DNA from: Vibrio celticus
GTDB lineage: Bacteria > Pseudomonadota > Gammaproteobacteria > Enterobacterales > Vibrionaceae
Reading direction: 5' to 3'
Length of the DNA: 64,000 nt
Assembly: GCF_024347335.1 (NCBI RefSeq)
Contig: NZ_AP025463.1
Span: forward strand, 3,534,001 to 3,598,000
Position numbers and translations under genes: made by a program. Positions 8,288 through 16,041 of the stretch are shown piece by piece. Each line of letters opens with the position of its first letter. Within the stretch, counting starts at the first letter, position 1. The notes beneath the pieces were generated by a model. That model did no database searches and was not told the origin of the DNA. It saw only the letters and a program-made list of their open reading frames with translations.

Positions 8288-9226
8288 TCACCCTTTATAA
8301 ATTTTCGGGTTAAACACGTCACGTAACCAGTCGCCTAATAGGTTAATAACGAGAACCAATGTTACCAAAAGCACACCTGGGAATGCTGTGATCCACCATG
8401 CTCCTGAGAAAATGTAGTTAAAACCAGTACTGATCAGGGCACCGAGTGACGGTTGGTCTACCGGAAGACCTAAACCTAGGAAAGAAAGTGCCGCTTCTGA
8501 CATGATGGCATTTGCCACCTGTACCGTAGAAATAACCAAAATCGGTGATAAACAGTTAGGCAGAATATGACGGAACATGATGCGAGGTGCTCTAAAGCCC
8601 ATCACACGTGCCGCTTCTACGTACTCTTTCTTCTTCTCTGCCAATACCGATGCACGAATCGTACGAGCATACTGCGGCCATTCAGCAATACCGATGATCA
8701 CCACCAGCATAACAACGGCATATTGCGCGTAGAAGTCACTACCGAAACTTGCCTTAAAGATGGCCGAGACAATGATCGCAACCATCATGGTTGAGAACGA
8801 AAGCTGAACATCGGCAAAACGCATCAGGAAGCTATCAATACGACCACCGAAGTAACCTGCAGACAAGCCAATGATGATACCGAGAGTCAACTGAAGACCT
8901 ACCGCTAGGAAACCGATCGTCAGCGACAGACGCGAGCCGTAAAGCATCGTAGATAAGATGTCACGACCTTGCTCATCAGTACCCAGTAGGAAGCGTTCTT
9001 CGCCATCTTCCATCCAAGATGGTGGCAACTCAGAATCCATGATGTCGATAGACGTCACGTCATACGGGTCTGTTGGCGCTAGAATCGGTGCCGCTAATGC
9101 CATAACAAGGAAAGCTGCAAAGATAGCGAAGCTCACCATTGCCACTTTATCGCGTAAGAAGTAGTACAGAATGTCTGACTGCTTGAATCGCTCCCAACGA
9201 GATGGAGCTGTTGTTGTGTGTTCCAT
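8288..9226 (-). CDS. peptide-type ABC transporter permease (DppC/OppC family)
   Basis: Second inner-membrane channel subunit of the importer, 312 residues. It has the family's cytoplasmic N-terminus (about 25 residues), a first membrane helix, then the periplasmic segment with DPYDVTSIDIMDSELPPS and the GTDEQGRD motif near residue 83 that marks DppC-type proteins. The BPD_transp_1 region follows, with the ATPase-coupling EAA-like motif EAARVMGFRAPRIMFRHILPN at about 204-224. Its start lies 2 bp after the stop of the partner permease, so the two are co-translated. Substrate cannot be told from the sequence; di- or oligopeptides are the family default. Confidence 0.9.
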   Translation of the reverse strand: MEHTTTAPSRWERFKQSDILYYFLRDKVAMVSFAIFAAFLVMALAAPILAPTDPYDVTSIDIMDSELPPSWMEDGEERFLLGTDEQGRDILSTMLYGSRLSLTIGFLAVGLQLTLGIIIGLSAGYFGGRIDSFLMRFADVQLSFSTMMVAIIVSAIFKASFGSDFYAQYAVVMLVVIIGIAEWPQYARTIRASVLAEKKKEYVEAARVMGFRAPRIMFRHILPNCLSPILVISTVQVANAIMSEAALSFLGLGLPVDQPSLGALISTGFNYIFSGAWWITAFPGVLLVTLVLVINLLGDWLRDVFNPKIYKG

Positions 9227-9228
9227 GA

Positions 9229-10206
9229 TTATGCTCCTTTCCCTGTAATGTTCACTGTTGGGTTAATGATGCCGTAAAGCAGGTCAACAATGGTGTTCGT
9301 TACTACGAAGATCAGGCCAACGAAGATAACGTATGCGGTTATCAGTGGAGTATCCACTCGGTTAATCGCTTCAAGGAATAGGAAGCCGGTACCCGGCCAC
9401 TGGAATACAGTTTCAGTCAGAATGGTGTATGCCACCATCGTACCGATTTGAACACCACCTACCGTTAGTACAGGTAGCATTGTGTTCTTCAAAGCGTGTT
9501 GGTAGTAAATCTTGTTCAGCGCGAGGCCTTTTGCTTTACCAAACTTGATGTATTCAGAGCTAAGAACCTCGAGCATTTCAGAACGTACTAGACGAATGAA
9601 TAGCGGCAGCATGATAGATGCCAGAGCAATACTCGGCAGCACTAAGTGCGCAAGACCATCGAGCGTTAAGAAGCCAGACTCCCAACCAAACCAGTTTGCG
9701 GTATCACCACGTCCGAATGACGGCAGCCAACCGAGCTCAATAGAGAATACATACATCAACATGATAGCGGTTAAGAAAACAGGTACCGAGATACCGATAC
9801 TACTGCCCGCCATCACTAGTTTGGTGAAGAAACTTTTTGGGTGTATTGCAGAATAAACGCCGAGTGGAATCGACAGACAAACGATGATCAGAGAAGCGCC
9901 AAACACAAGTTCAAGCGTCGCGACCAATTTATCTAAGATTACGTCCACAGCAGGGCGTTTAAAGAAATATGAAGTACCAAGATCACCTTGCAGAGCAGCG
10001 CCCACAAAGCGAGTGTATTTTGTAATGAAGGGATCATTTAAGCCGAGTTCATCACGCAGCGCTTGACGCTCCGATTCTGAAACAGATTGACCGACTAACT
10101 CACGCAACGGGTCGCCCAGGTTATCCTGAATGGCAAACGCCACCAAACTGATCACAAACATCACTATCAGTGCCTGAAACAGGCGCTTGACCAGAAACGT
10201 AACCAT
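9229..10206 (-). CDS. peptide-type ABC transporter permease (DppB/OppB family)
   Basis: First inner-membrane channel subunit, 325 residues. It starts MVTFLVKRLFQALIVMF, the usual DppB N-terminal membrane helix, followed by a periplasmic region (GDPLRELVGQSVS) and five further hydrophobic segments. The EAA-like coupling loop KFGKAKGLALNKIYYQHALKN at about residues 222-242 contacts the ATPase. AAGG lies just upstream of the ATG. It forms a heterodimer with the product of the next gene. It lies downstream of the binding-protein gene, separated by about 180 bp holding a strong hairpin that probably lowers permease expression relative to the binding protein. Confidence 0.9.
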   Translation of the reverse strand: MVTFLVKRLFQALIVMFVISLVAFAIQDNLGDPLRELVGQSVSESERQALRDELGLNDPFITKYTRFVGAALQGDLGTSYFFKRPAVDVILDKLVATLELVFGASLIIVCLSIPLGVYSAIHPKSFFTKLVMAGSSIGISVPVFLTAIMLMYVFSIELGWLPSFGRGDTANWFGWESGFLTLDGLAHLVLPSIALASIMLPLFIRLVRSEMLEVLSSEYIKFGKAKGLALNKIYYQHALKNTMLPVLTVGGVQIGTMVAYTILTETVFQWPGTGFLFLEAINRVDTPLITAYVIFVGLIFVVTNTIVDLLYGIINPTVNITGKGA

Positions 10207-10341
10207 TCCTTGCCCCTTATCTATCCATGACTATCTAGTCGAAATCCGCGACTAGATAACAAAATTCAGTCTTAAAAAAGGTATTTAGCCAGACTGAAGG
10301 AAGACCAAATACCGAAACTTAAATCTATTTCTTAATAATTT

Positions 10342-10367
10342 GAGAGCCTGAAAAGCTTCAGGCTCTC
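10342..10367 (-). promoter_or_regulatory. intercistronic hairpin between binding-protein and permease genes
   Basis: Perfect 11-bp stem GAGAGCCTGAA / TTCAGGCTCTC with a 4-base loop, 18 bp past the binding-protein stop. No T run follows on the minus strand. It is therefore more likely an mRNA-stabilising or attenuating element than a full terminator, a common arrangement after ABC binding-protein genes. Confidence 0.6.
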
Positions 10368-10384
10368 GATTCTAGCAAGCTAGA

Positions 10385-11938
10385 TTATTTTACAACTAGG
10401 TCGCCGAAGTAAGGCATAACCATTGGGTTTACTACGTCTGCTGCACCTACATTAGACTTCGCGCCCCACGCTTCACTTTGCCAGTGTAGCGGTACGAATG
10501 CTGCGTCGTTGTAAAGTGTTGCTTCAACGCCTTTCAGCATTTCAGAACGCTTAACTGGGTCAGTTTCAGTGTTAGAAGCTTCTACGATCGCATCCATTTC
10601 TGGGTTTGAGTAACCAGAACAGTTGTATTGACCACGGCCAGTCTCTTCGTTACGAGTCATAGTTAGGAACTCGTTGAAGTTAGCTGAATCTTCTGTATCT
10701 GAGTGCCAACCAATCATCATCATGTCTGCTGAACATAGGTCAAACTCAGGCCAGTACTGTGCTTTAGGCATAGTCTTAAGATCAACTTTGATACCAATCT
10801 TAGATAGCATTGCCGCAGACGCTTGCGCTACTTTCGCATCGTTCACGTAACGGTTGTTTGGTGCCATCATAGTTAGCGTAAAGCCATCTTCGTAGCCCGC
10901 TTCTTTCATCAGCTCTTTCGCTTTTTTCAGATCGTAACGAGGAACTAGGTCTTCGTTGTGACCCGCGTAGCCTGTTGGGCTTTGCTGACCAGCGGCTGTT
11001 GCGAAGCCTTTCATGATCTTCTTAACGATACCTTCGTTGTTGATTGCGTGAACAATCGCCTGACGAACGCGAACATCTTTAAGAGCTTCGTTGCTGTTTT
11101 GGTTCATTTGGAACGTGATGATACGAGTACCAGGTAGCGTTACTAGATCGATGTTCTTAGCGTTTTTAACACGCTTGTGATCGTTTGGTGCTACTGGGTG
11201 AATCATATCAACGTCGCCAGAAAGAAGTGCTGCAACACGTGTTGCGTCTTCTTTGATTGGCACAAGTGTTAGCTTGTCTACGTTGCCTTCAGTTTCTGTG
11301 TCCCAGTAATCGTTGAAACGCTCGAACGTTACTTTAACGCCTTGCTCGCGCTGCGTTACGATGAATGGACCAGTACCTGAAACGTTAGTCGAAGCAAACG
11401 AGTTACCGTGCTTAACTAGCTCAGACTTGTCTTTACCTTCCGCTGTTTGGCCAGAGTAGAACTTGCTGTCCATTGGGAAGATGTACGTTGCTGTTTGTAG
11501 TACTAGTGGGTAAGCCGCTTTTGATACTAGCTCAACTGTGTAGTCATCCACTTTTACCATTTTTTCGTATGGCGTGAAGATAGACTTAAAGTCTGGAGAA
11601 GCTTGTAGACGTTCAAAAGTCCACACAACATCATCAGCAGTCAGTTCGTTACCAGAGTGGAATTTCACACCTTTACGTAGGTTGAAGCGGAAAGTCGTTT
11701 CATCAACACGCTCCCAGCTCGATGCTAGGCGGCCTTCAAAATCCATCTCTTTTGTGAAACGTACTAGAGGGTCAAACACCATGTGAGACATTTGCAGTGT
11801 GCCACCAGACAGCTGCTCGTGCGGGTCAAGTGATACAGGGTCAGCTGCGTAGCCAACGGTAATATCTGCTGCTGCTGCACTAAAGCTTAGGCCAGCTGCC
11901 ATTAAAGCTACTGCTAATTTGCTTTTCATGGTTTTCAT
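10385..11938 (-). CDS. peptide-type ABC transporter periplasmic binding protein
   Basis: Solute-binding protein of family 5 (SBP_bac_5), 517 residues. Residues 1-24 form a signal peptide (MKTMKSKLAVALMAAGLSF, cleavage after AAA-AD). The mature part opens with the family's ITVGYAADPVSLDPHEQ, has the FHSGNELTADDVVWTFERL signature around residues 92-112, and keeps the two-lobed layout to the C-terminus. AAGGAG ends 7 bases before the ATG at 11938. It delivers substrate to the two downstream permeases. The family includes dipeptide, oligopeptide, nickel and glutathione carriers, and I cannot choose among them. V. cholerae has a comparable locus near cytochrome c5. Confidence 0.88.
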   Translation of the reverse strand: MKTMKSKLAVALMAAGLSFSAAAADITVGYAADPVSLDPHEQLSGGTLQMSHMVFDPLVRFTKEMDFEGRLASSWERVDETTFRFNLRKGVKFHSGNELTADDVVWTFERLQASPDFKSIFTPYEKMVKVDDYTVELVSKAAYPLVLQTATYIFPMDSKFYSGQTAEGKDKSELVKHGNSFASTNVSGTGPFIVTQREQGVKVTFERFNDYWDTETEGNVDKLTLVPIKEDATRVAALLSGDVDMIHPVAPNDHKRVKNAKNIDLVTLPGTRIITFQMNQNSNEALKDVRVRQAIVHAINNEGIVKKIMKGFATAAGQQSPTGYAGHNEDLVPRYDLKKAKELMKEAGYEDGFTLTMMAPNNRYVNDAKVAQASAAMLSKIGIKVDLKTMPKAQYWPEFDLCSADMMMIGWHSDTEDSANFNEFLTMTRNEETGRGQYNCSGYSNPEMDAIVEASNTETDPVKRSEMLKGVEATLYNDAAFVPLHWQSEAWGAKSNVGAADVVNPMVMPYFGDLVVK

Positions 11939-12032
11939 TGCATAACTCCTTCATGCGGGAATCCAGATCCCTAGTTGTTGTATTTGCGTCTGTTTATTGT
12001 TTTTAGCAAGCTAAACTCCAGCCTGCTGATTT

Positions 12033-13760
12033 TTATACCGCGGCTTGTGCCACTGCTTTTTCTTCTCTTAAACCTGTAAATTCAGGCATTAAAGAAATCA
12101 GGTGTTTGCTGTATTCATGCTGAGGCGATTGGAATAGCTGCTCGGTTGGCGCTACTTCCAATAGTTCTCCCATTTGCATCACACCAACACGATCACACAT
12201 TTGGCGAATAACCGGTAAATCGTGACTGATGAACAGCATGGTTAGGTTTAGCTCGTCTTGTAAGTCTTTTAGTAGGTTAAGGATCTGAGCCTGTACCGAC
12301 ACATCCAGTGCCGACGTAGGTTCATCACAAATCAAAAGACGAGGGCGAGTTGCCAAGGCGCGAGCGATAGAAATACGCTGACGTTGGCCACCTGAGAATT
12401 CGTGTGGGTACTTAACCCCGGCCATTACGCCCAAACCAACGTGCTCTAGCAGATCGTTCACGATCTGACGAGTTTCATTCTCGTTGCGCGTCAGTTTATG
12501 GAATCGGATAGGCTCAGCAATGATGTCGAATATCTTCATTCGAGGGTTCATTGATGTGTAAGGGTTTTGGAAAACCATCTGCATTTGGCGGCGCATTGGG
12601 CGACGCTCTTTTTCAGATTTAAGCCCAGTCAGGTCAACGCCTTCAAACGTTACCTTGCCTGAGTTCGGTGCGTACAAGCCAGCAATCACACGAGCAATCG
12701 TTGATTTACCTGAGCCTGATTCACCTACTAAACCAAACGTCTCACCTTCATGCACTTCAAAGCTCACGTTGTTTGATGCTTGAACGTACTCACGACGGCT
12801 CTCAAAGAAAGAATCTTTGGTGGTAAAGCGTAAGTTTACGTTCTCAACGTTCAACAGTGGACCAGTGTAATCACGGTGATCTTGGCTTTGACCTAACCAG
12901 TGGTTTTTCACATCTAGAGGTTCCATCTCTTGTGCTTCTTCGATGTAGCTAACAAGAGGGAAGCGATCGAGTTTGCGATCTGAACGTGGAACCGCTGAGA
13001 TAAGACTGTGTGTGTATGGGTGCTCAGGAGTACCAAGGACTTTCGCCGTCGGACCAAACTCAACCAAATCACCACGATACATCACGGCTACACGATCAGT
13101 AACATTCGATACCACACCCATGTCGTGCGTGACCAACATACAACCTACGTTCTTCTTGATACATAGGTCGCGAATCAACCCCAAGATCTGGTCTTGGATA
13201 GAAACATCCAGTGCTGTTGTTGGTTCATCTGCGATGATTAGATCAGGTTCACCTGCCAATGCGATCGCGATAACCACACGCTGACGCATACCGCCAGAGA
13301 ATTGGTGAGGGTATTGCTTTAAACGGTTTTCTGGTTGTGGGATACCCACTTGGTTCATCAAGTCTAATGAGCGCTGGTAGGCTTCTTGATCCGAAACCTT
13401 CATGTTGGCATGAATCGTCTCTTTTAACTGCTGTTCTACTGTGAATAGAGGGTTAAGAGAAGTCATTGGGTCTTGGAAGATAAAACCAATCTTTGAGCCG
13501 CGAACAGAACGCATCTGTTCAGGAGATAAACCAGAGACTTTTTCGCCGTCCAGAAATACCTCGCCGCTAGCAATACGGCCAGGAGGGCTCAACAAATCGA
13601 TCACAGCATTACCTACTGTTGATTTACCTGCACCAGACTCGCCTACAACACCAACAATCTCACCACGTTCAATGTTGAACGAAAGTGATTTAACGGCGGC
13701 GTGAACTCCATGACGAGATGGGTATTCGATACGAAGATTTTTTACTTCTAAAAGTGACAT
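12033..13760 (-). CDS. fused peptide-type ABC transporter ATPase (two nucleotide-binding domains)
   Basis: A 575-residue energy-coupling protein containing both ATPases (DppD- and DppF-like) in one chain, as in GsiA or YejF. The first domain has Walker A GESGAGKST near residue 41, signature SGGMRQR and Walker B IIADEPT. The second has Walker A GESGSGKST near 350, signature SGGQRQR and Walker B LICDEPT. Between them is the oligopeptide-transporter C-terminal motif (GTPEHPYTHSL). I choose the ATG at 13760 (MSLLEVKNLRIEYPSRHGV), where the conserved domain begins. The longer frame to 13874 reads AT-rich upstream DNA. It is the first gene of the minus-strand operon ATPase, binding protein, DppB-like, DppC-like. 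Confidence 0.92.
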   Translation of the reverse strand: MSLLEVKNLRIEYPSRHGVHAAVKSLSFNIERGEIVGVVGESGAGKSTVGNAVIDLLSPPGRIASGEVFLDGEKVSGLSPEQMRSVRGSKIGFIFQDPMTSLNPLFTVEQQLKETIHANMKVSDQEAYQRSLDLMNQVGIPQPENRLKQYPHQFSGGMRQRVVIAIALAGEPDLIIADEPTTALDVSIQDQILGLIRDLCIKKNVGCMLVTHDMGVVSNVTDRVAVMYRGDLVEFGPTAKVLGTPEHPYTHSLISAVPRSDRKLDRFPLVSYIEEAQEMEPLDVKNHWLGQSQDHRDYTGPLLNVENVNLRFTTKDSFFESRREYVQASNNVSFEVHEGETFGLVGESGSGKSTIARVIAGLYAPNSGKVTFEGVDLTGLKSEKERRPMRRQMQMVFQNPYTSMNPRMKIFDIIAEPIRFHKLTRNENETRQIVNDLLEHVGLGVMAGVKYPHEFSGGQRQRISIARALATRPRLLICDEPTSALDVSVQAQILNLLKDLQDELNLTMLFISHDLPVIRQMCDRVGVMQMGELLEVAPTEQLFQSPQHEYSKHLISLMPEFTGLREEKAVAQAAV

Positions 13761-14467
13761 TACCAGACCTCTACTGCTTTGGCAGCTTTCTGCCCTGTCT
13801 GCAAAATTGAATCCATTCTTACCAGAATATTGTTCTGATATTTTATACGGTTGACAATTTGGCAAATAATTCACAGAAAAGCAACAAAAATAGGATAAAA
13901 AGTCGACATTAAACGCTTAGCAAGCAAAAGTGCCACATAACTATTCACCCAAAGAGCATATAGTAAGAAAAATCAACATTATATTATCGGCAAGAAATAC
14001 TCACAAACTCCTTACCACTACTTACTTGTAGAGTTAAAGCCGTGCTTCAAAGCAGATCTCACTGCCAGTCACTAAAAACAAATAACAATATAGAAACAAA
14101 CGCTGATTTTGTTAACTTTAACAAATAAAACAACCAGATACACGTTAATTAACCATACATTTAACCATTTGCATTATTTTGGTAAATACAAAACAGATAA
14201 ACGAAAGGCCTAATAAATCAGAGGAGTTTTTGAACGACCAAATGCGTAGAAAGCTGTCAAATTCAGGGCTTAGTGAGCAAATTTAGGGTTAGATTTCACT
14301 TTTCATAAAAGTCTTTAGACCAAACCCATCAATATGTCGAATTATTGAGCGCTTCATTTATATAAAATTAGATATAGATCTGCACATTTGATAAAGAAAG
14401 CAACTCCGTATCAGCACCATAATCAAGCAGATCGATAGGAATCTGTCTTATATAAGAAGGGGGGAGA
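13761..14467. other. AT-rich intergenic region upstream of the peptide transporter operon
   Basis: About 700 bp without a credible gene on either strand. It presumably carries the promoter of the minus-strand transporter operon. One clear symmetry is the inverted repeat TTTGTTAA-CT-TTAACAAA at 14108-14125. Nothing else stands out by eye. Confidence 0.6.
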
Positions 14468-14541
14468 CAGATGTAAGAAAGCCCCGCCATTTCTGACGCG
14501 GACGGCTAGTTGAGGCTTCTTAAGGTGGTCGGTGAAGAGAC
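14468..14541 (-). pseudogene. remnant of a tRNA-Pro 3' end with a decayed terminator
   Basis: Bases 14516-14539 repeat the 24 bases covering the spacer and 3' acceptor end of the intact tRNA-Pro (14624-14647): CTTCTTAAGGTGG then TCGGTGAAGAG. The similarity continues outward: CAGATGTAAGAAAGCCC at 14468 matches CAGATGTAAAAAAGCCC at 14591, so the downstream terminator was copied too and has since diverged. No tRNA body is present. Confidence 0.65.
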
Positions 14542-14597
14542 ATTCTTTGAACATCAGGCGAACCCCACTCTGTTCAAGTTATCTAAATTTCAGATGT

Positions 14598-14630
14598 AAA
14601 AAAGCCCTAGTCTTTCGACTAGGGCTTCTT
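14598..14630 (-). terminator. terminator of the Arg-His-Pro-His-Pro tRNA operon
   Basis: Stem AAGCCCTAGTC / GACTAGGGCTT with GAAA loop and T7 on the minus strand, immediately after the last tRNA-Pro. Confidence 0.92.
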
Positions 14631-14634
14631 AAGG

Positions 14635-14711
<77 letters not shown>

Positions 14712-14766
14712 AGACGTTTCGTTTGATTTCTCAAACTGGGAACTTCAAAGAAGCTACCAAAATTAA

Positions 14767-14843
14767 TGGGGTGGCTAACGAGATTCGAACTCGCGACCAC
14801 CGGAATCACAATCCAGGGCTCTACCAACTGAGCTATAGCCACC
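14767..14843 (-). tRNA. tRNA-His (GTG anticodon), second copy
   Basis: Minus-strand cloverleaf with encoded CCA. The anticodon loop carries GTG (GATTGTGATTC). The extra 5' G(-1) opposite C73 that histidyl-tRNA synthetase needs is present. Identical to the copy at 15041-15117. Confidence 0.95.
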
Positions 14844-14886
14844 ACTAATTTTTTATATAACCGCTTAAAAGCGATTATTGAAATAG

Positions 14887-14963
<77 letters not shown>

Positions 14964-15040
14964 ACTAGTTTTGTATCGACTCTTGGGAATAATGAATCAA
15001 CACTGGAAGCCGAAGCTACCGATATTTTGTAAAGGAAGAA

Positions 15041-15117
15041 TGGGGTGGCTAACGAGATTCGAACTCGCGACCACCGGAATCACAATCCAGGGCTCTACCA
15101 ACTGAGCTATAGCCACC
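15041..15117 (-). tRNA. tRNA-His (GTG anticodon), first copy
   Basis: Same sequence as 14767-14843, with G(-1), C73 and encoded CCA. Confidence 0.95.
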
Positions 15118-15164
15118 ATTATTTCTTTTTGCCAATTTCTCACTTACCGAAGTAAGAGACCGGA

Positions 15165-15241
<77 letters not shown>

Positions 15242-15261
15242 ATGCCCTGTCGGCGGAGTGG

Positions 15262-15292
15262 AATAATACGTATATCACCCAATGCCGTCTAG
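15262..15292 (-). promoter_or_regulatory. candidate promoter of the tRNA operon
   Basis: On the minus strand a TATTAT -10-like box lies about 25 bp before tRNA-Arg, with a poor -35 (TAGACG) 17 bp upstream. A GC-rich discriminator follows it, the kind seen in stringently controlled stable-RNA promoters. Visual call only. Confidence 0.35.
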
Positions 15293-15384
15293 TACTTTTT
15301 TAACTTTTTTTTCTGTTTGGTCTCTTTTTCGACAGTTAATATGTGATAAACCCCTTATTTGAGTACTACAACCCGCCACAGCTT

Positions 15385-15424
15385 ATAAGTTGTTGTTTAT
15401 TGCAACAACTTATCGGGATATAAT
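15385..15424 (+). promoter_or_regulatory. operator-like inverted repeat and promoter before cytochrome c5
   Basis: Perfect 11-bp inverted repeat ATAAGTTGTTG / CAACAACTTAT (15385-15395 and 15403-15413, 7-base spacer), immediately followed by TATAAT at 15419-15424. The best -35 position (TTTATT, 15396-15401, spacer 17) falls in the middle of the repeat, so a bound regulator would block or reposition polymerase. The regulator is unknown. Confidence 0.5.
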
Positions 15425-15539
15425 CACCCATTATTTACATTGGTTTAACAGTTGCTCTTTGCTGGTTAAAGCCAAAACACCCTTCCAACACTATAAATTG
15501 GTAAGCATGTACTTACCTTGGGAATGTAAAGTGAGTTTA

Positions 15540-15953
15540 ATGGATATGTCTCGTCGAATTTTAAGCGTTGTCATCGCAGTTTTAACCTTTTCAACTGGCG
15601 CAATGGCTGCTGGCCTAAGCGAAGCAGAGCACGATGCAATTGCTGAACGCATCAAACCAGTTGGCCAAGTTTACCTAGTCGGCAGCGAGCCAGTAGCCGC
15701 AGAACCAACAGGCCCTCGTGATGGCGCAGCAGTTTACGGTACCTTTTGTATCGCTTGTCACGCATCTGGCGTAAGTGGCGCACCTAAAACAGGTGATGCT
15801 GGTGACTGGGGTCCTCGTATTGCTCAAGGTCGCGATATCCTAGCTGACCACGCAATCAACGGCTTCAATGCAATGCCAGCGAAAGGTTCATGTATGGATT
15901 GTTCAGACGACGAAATCAAAGATGCTATCGAGCACATGATTGCCGGTCTGTAA
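15540..15953 (+). CDS. cytochrome c5 (monohaem, periplasmic)
   Basis: A 137-residue exported class I cytochrome c acting as an electron carrier in the periplasm. A signal peptide covers residues ~1-24 (ILSVVIAVLTFSTGAMA). Haem attachment CIACH sits at residues 70-74, and the distal Met is in NAMPAKGSC. The second Cys pair CMDC near the C-terminus is the disulfide typical of cytochrome c5. The ATG at 15540 follows GTGAG by 5 bases; a second ATG at 15546 is possible. The long upstream frame to 15390 has no family similarity. The approximately 115-nt 5' leader contains a small hairpin (GGTAAG / CTTACC, 15500-15517). It is a single-gene unit, divergent from the tRNA operon and convergent with rep. 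Confidence 0.9.
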   Translation: MDMSRRILSVVIAVLTFSTGAMAAGLSEAEHDAIAERIKPVGQVYLVGSEPVAAEPTGPRDGAAVYGTFCIACHASGVSGAPKTGDAGDWGPRIAQGRDILADHAINGFNAMPAKGSCMDCSDDEIKDAIEHMIAGL

Positions 15954-15969
15954 TTAAAAATGCCAGATT

Positions 15970-16000
15970 CAAAAAAGGTGACCTCTTGGTCACCTTTTTT
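15970..16000. terminator. bidirectional terminator between cytochrome c5 and rep
   Basis: Stem AAAAAAGGTGACC / GGTCACCTTTTTT with a 4-base loop. A/T runs on both sides serve both convergent genes. Confidence 0.92.
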
Positions 16001-16041
16001 ATTGGCTTCTATATAGTGCGATTAAAGTAGGGAGTAGGGCA

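Noticed and set aside
10342..10367. True terminator splitting the peptide transporter operon
   Set aside because: No T run follows the stem on the transcribed strand, and the permeases need cotranscription; more likely a stabilising or attenuating hairpin.
14468..14541. An intact third tRNA-Pro
   Set aside because: Only the 3' acceptor end and spacer are present; D arm, anticodon and T arm are missing.
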